From assembly GCA_020975725.1 (NCBI GenBank), contig QXJR01000026.1, positions 806,001-870,000 on the forward strand: a stretch of DNA of 64,000 nucleotides, read 5' to 3'. The notes under the pieces were generated by a model that made no database searches, was not told where the DNA came from, and was given only the letters and a program-made list of their open reading frames with translations. A program made the translations under genes and the position numbers. Shown one piece after another: positions 59,489 to 64,000 of this stretch; position 1 is the first letter of the stretch, and each line of letters begins with the position of its first letter. The stretch is from Picocystis sp. L7 (Eukaryota > Chlorophyta > Picocystophyceae > Picocystales > Picocystaceae).

Positions 59489-59801
59489 CGCCAGCCTCCA
59501 ACGGAGGGCGCGCGTGCCAGAAAGCATTTATTTCAATGTATATACAACAAGGGCAGGAGAATACGCCCTCAGCACCACGGCCGGAATCATGATGCTTTTG
59601 CAATAGAAGCAAGGGAATGTGCAAGTGGACTGAGTGGGGTACGTCCCGCAGTTCAGGCAACATCCTCCAGCCCAGGATCACCCCCTCGTAACCAACGATT
59701 CGCAAGAACTGCCCTGCCGTGATTCCACCGCAGATCAAAGCATTCGAACCCATCACACCCAATGTGGCTGCGTAACCCCAGGAAAGAACTCACTCTCACA
59801 G
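59489..59801. other. Convergent 3' region between DUF1995 and CHUP1-like genes
   Basis: About 310 nt. A minus-strand AATAAA-type signal lies near 59.53 kb. A Cys-rich minus-strand stretch (CCLNCGTYPTQSTC and following) is protein-like but has no start or splice context, so it is not called as a gene. Confidence 0.4.
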
Positions 59802-62663
59802 CTAATTTGCCCTTGCGTGCTCCGAAAAAAGCTCTTGAATGCGATCGAAGAGTTGCAGACATGCGTCGTCGAAACCAGATGCGAATTGATGCAGCTTGAA
59901 AGCAAATCTGACGGCAGCTGTCAATTGGTTGTGCGCTGTGCTTTGGCTTTTGTTGTCCTGGTCACCTCTGAGCTTCTCCACCTCCTGTAGCTTCAGCTCT
60001 AGGTAGACCTGCCCCATTGTCAAGGAACTGTGCTGGACTTGGGTGATAATGCTCTTATCCCACGGTATCCCGTGGGCAATGAAGCGCCGCTCATCTGCAT
60101 CCTGGGACCGCTGCAATGCTTCCACTCTCTTTTGAACCTTGTCTAGGTGTTTCTCTATGCGTTGGCATTCTTCTTTTGCATTGCGGGTGCCTCGATCCCA
60201 CATTAACATTGTGCGTTTAGCAAGACGGAGTTCGCGATACAGGGTGCTTGATTCTCGGAAAGCATCCATGCGGTCTTCTGGCCATTCAAAATGCTTCAGA
60301 ACAGCTCTCTCATCAGTAAGGATTCCCAGAGCCTCATCAACTTTGTCAACAAATAAAACGAGGTCATCCATGGCCCTTGGAGTCAGATTGCTGACCTCTT
60401 TGGCCAGCGCTTCAATGAAGCTTTTGTGCTGTTCCACATCACGCTTTATCGCTTTGACATGGGAAGATCGACTCTCAAGTTCCGATGCGAGATCTTCTTT
60501 GCGAAACTGTGGTCCACCTGCCCCAGGATTGCTACCACGAACGCTTGCTGTCCGGGTTGATGGTCCCCGTAAGCTTGCACGGCGTAACTGTTGGTACACT
60601 GATATCACTTGTGGAGCCCTTCGTATCTGACCAGCAGCCTCCTTGGTAGATGTTGGAAAAGGGGGAGGTGGCGGTGCCTTTCCTGTTCCAGATGCCATGG
60701 ATTTGGACTGGGAAGGACCTCCTTTGCCTTTGGGCGGAGGGGGAGGGGGTGGTGGAGGAGGACCTCCTTTGCCTTTGGGCGGAGGGGGAGGGGGTGGTGG
60801 AGGAGGACCTCCTTTGCCTTTGGGCGGAGGTGGAGGGGGTGGTGGTGGAGGACCTCCTTTGCCGTTGGGTGAAGGGGGAGGACCTCCTTTGCCTTTGGGC
60901 GGAGGTGGAGGGGGTGGTGGTGGAGGACCTCCTTTGCCGTTGGGTGAAGGGGGAGGACCTCCTTTGCCTTTGGGCGGAGGTGGAGGGGGTGGTGGAGGAC
61001 CTCCTTTGCCGTTGGGCGGATGGGGAGCTCCCCCTTTGCTTGGAACCAAAGTGCTTCTTTGTTTCGCATGGGAAGCAGGCTGCGGTGGAGAATGGCTGCC
61101 CTTTGCCGAAGATGGCTTTCTGCTGTCCTCTTCTTGCGTGTGCTGTGAAGCTACGGACGGAGTGCTTTGTGCCGAGCCTCTGCCCTGTGGTGGATGTTTG
61201 CCTGCAGATGGTTTTTCGGCTACCGTTTGTCCGTTGGCATGGATCGGAAATTTGGCAATTGCTTCCAACGGAGTGTTCGCTTCAACCCCTGCCTGTATGA
61301 CAGATTGGAGCAAGGTTTGTGGATCGCACTTTGCTGTCTCCGCAGGTGCATCATGTTCATGACCAGTAGCACTTGACTGTGTTTTCTTTAACTTACTATC
61401 TCGAACCTCTCCTTGTCCGGCCTGGGCCAGGTGGTTTGCTGTTGCTGCAACAGGTGTCAAGTTGCCGCACTTCATTCTTGCCTCACCCAATGCAGGGTAT
61501 GCAGGTTCTGCCACAACTTCAGGAGCAGCAGATCCGCCATGGGTGTCCAAAGGCTCACTTTTCTTGCAAACTTCTGCAGTCTGACCCTCTTTCCCTTTTC
61601 TACCCTGTCCATGACCCACATTACCTAGCATATGCGAGGTTTGATTTCCAGCCGTTCTCTCAAACCTCTCTTGCATTTCAAGCATCATCTTAGAATGAAC
61701 TCCTGCAGCTGATTGCGCATTGCCGTGGAGGCCAGATGCCTGAGACAGAGTGAGTTTGTCGAGAACATCTGCAAGTACGGCCTCTTGTACAGCATCTGCT
61801 TGTTCTTTATCAACACCATGCTGTTGGAGCTGTTTGTCCACAAACCTCATCTCCTTAATTGCTTCTTCCAGAGCCTTCTCTTTTCTTTGTAACTTCCACT
61901 TCATTCGACGGTTTTCTTCCTCCTCTTCCTTGTTCATGTTCCTCTTCCCATTCTCTTCCAAGATCCTGGCTTGCCTTTGAACTTCGATCAAGGCAGCCTG
62001 GAGGTCATCTGCAACAACGTCCATTTTCGAACGTTCCAGCGCGAGTGCGTAATCTGCTTCTTGCTTGGCCAGTTGCGCATCATCCCTTTCTTTTTCTGCA
62101 AGTGACATGACGATAGCCATTTCCACTTCGCTTTGTTCTGGTTCACTATGCTTGCTTCTTGCATGGCTCCCTTGCGCCTTTTCCTTCAACTTACTTGTGC
62201 TGCGGCTTAGGCCACGGAGCGCTTGCGCTCGTTCGTGGCAACCTTGTCGTTCGTAGAATTGAATCCACGCTTGCAAGCAGTTTTCTAGCCGATGGCATAC
62301 GCTCTTGTCTTTTCCATGCCTCCTTCCCACACGCTTCCATCGGTCCAGCCATGCTTCCTCCGCCACCGGTGCGTCCTGGCCTCTCATTTCGTGCCAGATT
62401 TCGGCCATGGCCTGGACGTGCCTGAGTCCGTAGAAGCATATGGAAGGGTCTCGGTCGTCCAAGGCCATGGCCAGAGCACGCCAGACGCGCACATGTTCGC
62501 CATTCCTCAACGCCTCTCTCAGCTTTTCGCACGATTCTGGCGAGAACCCCGCTCCAGCCACGGCCAGCAGCTCCGCCGAGACTTCTTCCACGCCCAGGAG
62601 GTGCAGCTGGCGTGCAATAGCCGCCTGAAGGCGCGCTCTTGCGGCGGCTACGCCGTCCGCCAT
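59802..62663 (-). CDS. CHUP1-like chloroplast-positioning/actin protein with N-terminal ubiquitin-binding motif
   Basis: Single exon of 953 residues. The C-terminal ~300 residues match the CHUP1 C-domain, which promotes actin filament formation on chloroplasts: APQVISVYQQLRRAS, SSHVKAIKRDVEQHKSFIEA, DDLVLFVDKVDEALGILTDE, RAVLKHFEWPEDRMDAFRES and VRFAFKLHQFASGFDDACLQ. Before it is a long proline tract (profilin-binding type) made of PPPPPP-KGKGG repeats. The N-terminus differs from plant CHUP1. It has no membrane anchor. An ~150-residue all-helical domain reminiscent of VHS/ENTH (low certainty) is followed by a canonical ubiquitin-interacting core, EVEMAIVMSLAEKE (A-xxx-S-xx-E), and a coiled coil (RRMKWKLQRKEKALEEAIKE). 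Start: Met at 62663. Confidence 0.85.
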   Translation of the reverse strand: MADGVAAARARLQAAIARQLHLLGVEEVSAELLAVAGAGFSPESCEKLREALRNGEHVRVWRALAMALDDRDPSICFYGLRHVQAMAEIWHEMRGQDAPVAEEAWLDRWKRVGRRHGKDKSVCHRLENCLQAWIQFYERQGCHERAQALRGLSRSTSKLKEKAQGSHARSKHSEPEQSEVEMAIVMSLAEKERDDAQLAKQEADYALALERSKMDVVADDLQAALIEVQRQARILEENGKRNMNKEEEEENRRMKWKLQRKEKALEEAIKEMRFVDKQLQQHGVDKEQADAVQEAVLADVLDKLTLSQASGLHGNAQSAAGVHSKMMLEMQERFERTAGNQTSHMLGNVGHGQGRKGKEGQTAEVCKKSEPLDTHGGSAAPEVVAEPAYPALGEARMKCGNLTPVAATANHLAQAGQGEVRDSKLKKTQSSATGHEHDAPAETAKCDPQTLLQSVIQAGVEANTPLEAIAKFPIHANGQTVAEKPSAGKHPPQGRGSAQSTPSVASQHTQEEDSRKPSSAKGSHSPPQPASHAKQRSTLVPSKGGAPHPPNGKGGPPPPPPPPPKGKGGPPPSPNGKGGPPPPPPPPPPKGKGGPPPSPNGKGGPPPPPPPPPPKGKGGPPPPPPPPPPKGKGGPPPPPPPPPPKGKGGPSQSKSMASGTGKAPPPPPFPTSTKEAAGQIRRAPQVISVYQQLRRASLRGPSTRTASVRGSNPGAGGPQFRKEDLASELESRSSHVKAIKRDVEQHKSFIEALAKEVSNLTPRAMDDLVLFVDKVDEALGILTDERAVLKHFEWPEDRMDAFRESSTLYRELRLAKRTMLMWDRGTRNAKEECQRIEKHLDKVQKRVEALQRSQDADERRFIAHGIPWDKSIITQVQHSSLTMGQVYLELKLQEVEKLRGDQDNKSQSTAHNQLTAAVRFAFKLHQFASGFDDACLQLFDRIQELFSEHARAN
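60712..61022 (-). repeat. Proline-tract minisatellite within the CHUP1-like gene
   Basis: On the plus strand, units beginning GGACCTCCTTTGCCTTTGGG and continuing with GGAGG/GGTGG runs recur at least five times with 48-87 bp spacing. They encode KGKGGPPPP-type repeats. Unit edges are clean, so copy number is probably variable between strains. Confidence 0.85.
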
Positions 62664-62898
62664 GGCGCACTTCGCGTCTTCGCGTCGCGACGAAGGGAAG
62701 GTTTCGTCGAAATGGGTCGAAGGGATCCGAAGCTGGAGCAAGGGGCGACACAACTCTCGATCAAGAAGGGAAATCGAAAGGGAAAGCTTGAACCGGTGGC
62801 GGTGGGGGAAAGACCGGGGAGGAGGTCGCTTCGACGTCTGGAGGGCAGGAAAGAATCGGACAGAAAGGGTGGTTTATTGGGAATGGAAGAGGAGGGTG

Positions 62899-64000
62899 TC
62901 ATTCCAAATCCGACTCCATGCCTTCCGCCACATCAGAGTCCAATGCCTCCTCCGAAGATGTGCTCGACTCCGATGCATCATCGTCCGAATCAGGCGCGGC
63001 ACTGGGCACCAATGGACCCTCCGAATCTTCTGAGCCCCAGTCCTCCTCGAAATCGTAATCCTCCTCAAGGGGAGGTCCACCCAAGGAATGCTGCTTTTGC
63101 TTCTTCTGTCGCTTCTTCTCTGCACGAGCCATGTGGGGATTGTACTGACCCTGTTGAGTGTACAGCTCACGAGTCTCGGCAGCAGATGCATCGGGAACGG
63201 AAACCGGATTGCCCTCCCCAGTTTCCATCGTAGACTCCCAGTCCGCTTGGGCGTACTCCTCGTGAGCCTCCATCTGGACGCAATCGCCCATGTCTTCCAT
63301 TGATGGAAGTGAATCGATCAATGCAGAGCGCTCGTTCTTGAAAACCTCCTCTGCATTGAAGTCCTTGCCCCATTGGCTCACGAACCCTGCGCTCTCGTAC
63401 TCCCAGTGTGTGCGCTTGGGCGGCATGGTGAAGTAAGGTATCCGCCCAATGTTCCAATCCTGCAGCACGAGCCTTGCCGTGGCTTCTGGATCTATCACCC
63501 CTCCCTTCTTGAGCTTTCCCCTTGCCATTGCCACCCGTTGCAAAAAGTGTTCGGTGCCCTGGAACGCAGGGATCTTGTAGATCGTCATGAGCGTCCGTGC
63601 AGGACACCGCTTCAGCAATTCTCCAATGGGTGTGACGGGATCATCAATCTTTTCAAGCTTTATTGCGTTTCTAAGTGCATTCAAGGAATCTTTCTGAGTG
63701 GATGCAAACACAACGCCCGGTGTGTCAAGCAGACGGACTTGCTTGTCCAGGAGCACTTCTTGCACCGCTTTGGTCACTCCTGGTGTGGCACCTACGTTTG
63801 CTACCCTTGTTCTCTTCAGGCTGTTGATCAAGGAGCTCTTCCCCACATTGGGAAGGCCAACAACGCCCACGCTGATACTGGTTTTGATGTTCAAATTCCT
63901 GGAGTAGTTCTTCAAGAGCTGCAGGAGATTTTCTGCTCCCAAGCTCTCACTTCCGTCAAGTGCCGCATCTTTCTTCAGATCGAGTTTCTTCTGTCCAAGA
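62899..64000 (-). CDS. NSN1: Nucleostemin-type circularly permuted GTPase, C-terminal part (5' end outside window)
   Basis: Nucleolar GTPase of the GNL3/nucleostemin (NSN1) family, needed for pre-60S ribosome maturation. The frame is open to the right edge of the window, so the N-terminal basic domain and the permuted G4 motif lie outside. Visible: LGAENLLQLLKNYSRN, then G1 (VGVVGLPNVGKSSLINSLKR), G2 (VGATPGVTKAVQEV) and G3 (VRLLDTPGVVFAS). The RNA-binding middle follows (KKGGVIDPEATARLVLQDWN, GRIPYFTMPPKR). The C-terminus is a basic KKRQKKQKQ stretch and an acidic DSDDDASESSTSSEE tail. G3-G1 spacing and the order after NYSRN match plant NSN1 closely. Poly(A) signal AATAAA on the minus strand near 62.87 kb. 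Confidence 0.93.
   Translation of the reverse strand, partial: LGQKKLDLKKDAALDGSESLGAENLLQLLKNYSRNLNIKTSISVGVVGLPNVGKSSLINSLKRTRVANVGATPGVTKAVQEVLLDKQVRLLDTPGVVFASTQKDSLNALRNAIKLEKIDDPVTPIGELLKRCPARTLMTIYKIPAFQGTEHFLQRVAMARGKLKKGGVIDPEATARLVLQDWNIGRIPYFTMPPKRTHWEYESAGFVSQWGKDFNAEEVFKNERSALIDSLPSMEDMGDCVQMEAHEEYAQADWESTMETGEGNPVSVPDASAAETRELYTQQGQYNPHMARAEKKRQKKQKQHSLGGPPLEEDYDFEEDWGSEDSEGPLVPSAAPDSDDDASESSTSSEEALDSDVAEGMESDLE

Noticed and set aside
59520-59680. Minus-strand Cys-rich frame (CCLNCGTYPTQSTC)
   Set aside because: No start codon, acceptor or upstream exon in frame; lies in the expected 3' UTR of the CHUP1-like gene with a poly(A) signal.

Overview
The window looks like nuclear DNA of a green-lineage (Viridiplantae) alga, probably unicellular. 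Plastid-targeted nuclear genes (PSBO, plastid-type KAS I, phytoene synthase, a PII protein with transit peptide, a bS21 ribosomal protein, a CHUP1-like protein) sit beside plant-type regulators (CCT-motif and bHLH-ACT proteins). They also sit beside general eukaryotic genes: NDUFS4, DCP1, MSH2, TOP3A, PCID2/THP1, TMEM97 and a nucleostemin-type GTPase. Genes are dense, on both strands, often convergent or divergent. Introns are few, short (about 55-235 nt) and crowded at the 5' ends of genes, with donors mostly of GTGNGN or GTACGT type. I cannot name the species from sequence alone.

Layout. 0-6 kb: 3' end of a membrane protein gene, a circularly permuted tRNA-Pro(AGG) gene, NDUFS4, an unrecognised membrane or coiled-coil gene, and a tyrosine-recombinase (Crypton-like) gene flanked by a hairpin-forming repeat. 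6-20 kb: KAS I, DCP1, plastid ribosomal protein S21, MSH2 and TOP3A (head to head), and PSBO. 20.3-27.7 kb: a young Ty3/gypsy LTR retrotransposon that carries a cytosine-5 DNA methyltransferase between RNase H and integrase. 28-47 kb: PII (GLB1), phytoene synthase, PCID2, a CCT protein, a two-domain glycosyltransferase, an FkbM-like methyltransferase, an ankyrin protein, a patatin-like lipase, a bHLH-ACT factor, a RING membrane protein and a YggS/PLPBP protein. 47.6-56.1 kb: a Ty1/copia element with a 1,698-bp segment present three times in tandem. 56-64 kb: TMEM97, a minisatellite, a head-to-head overlapping pair (MnmM-like methyltransferase and a DUF1995/SAP/NUMOD3/zinc-knuckle protein), a CHUP1-like protein with a ubiquitin-interacting motif, and the 3' part of a nucleostemin GTPase gene.

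The most notable items are the permuted tRNA gene at 384-528 (3' half encoded upstream of the 5' half, with all arms intact), the methyltransferase-bearing gypsy element, the triplicated copia segment, the CHUP1-like protein with an endosomal-sorting-like N-terminus, and a recurring GGGTGYATCTG promoter motif in front of three plastid-targeted genes. Exon boundaries given here were inferred by eye from GT/AG sites, reading phase and family alignment from memory; they have not been tested against transcripts.
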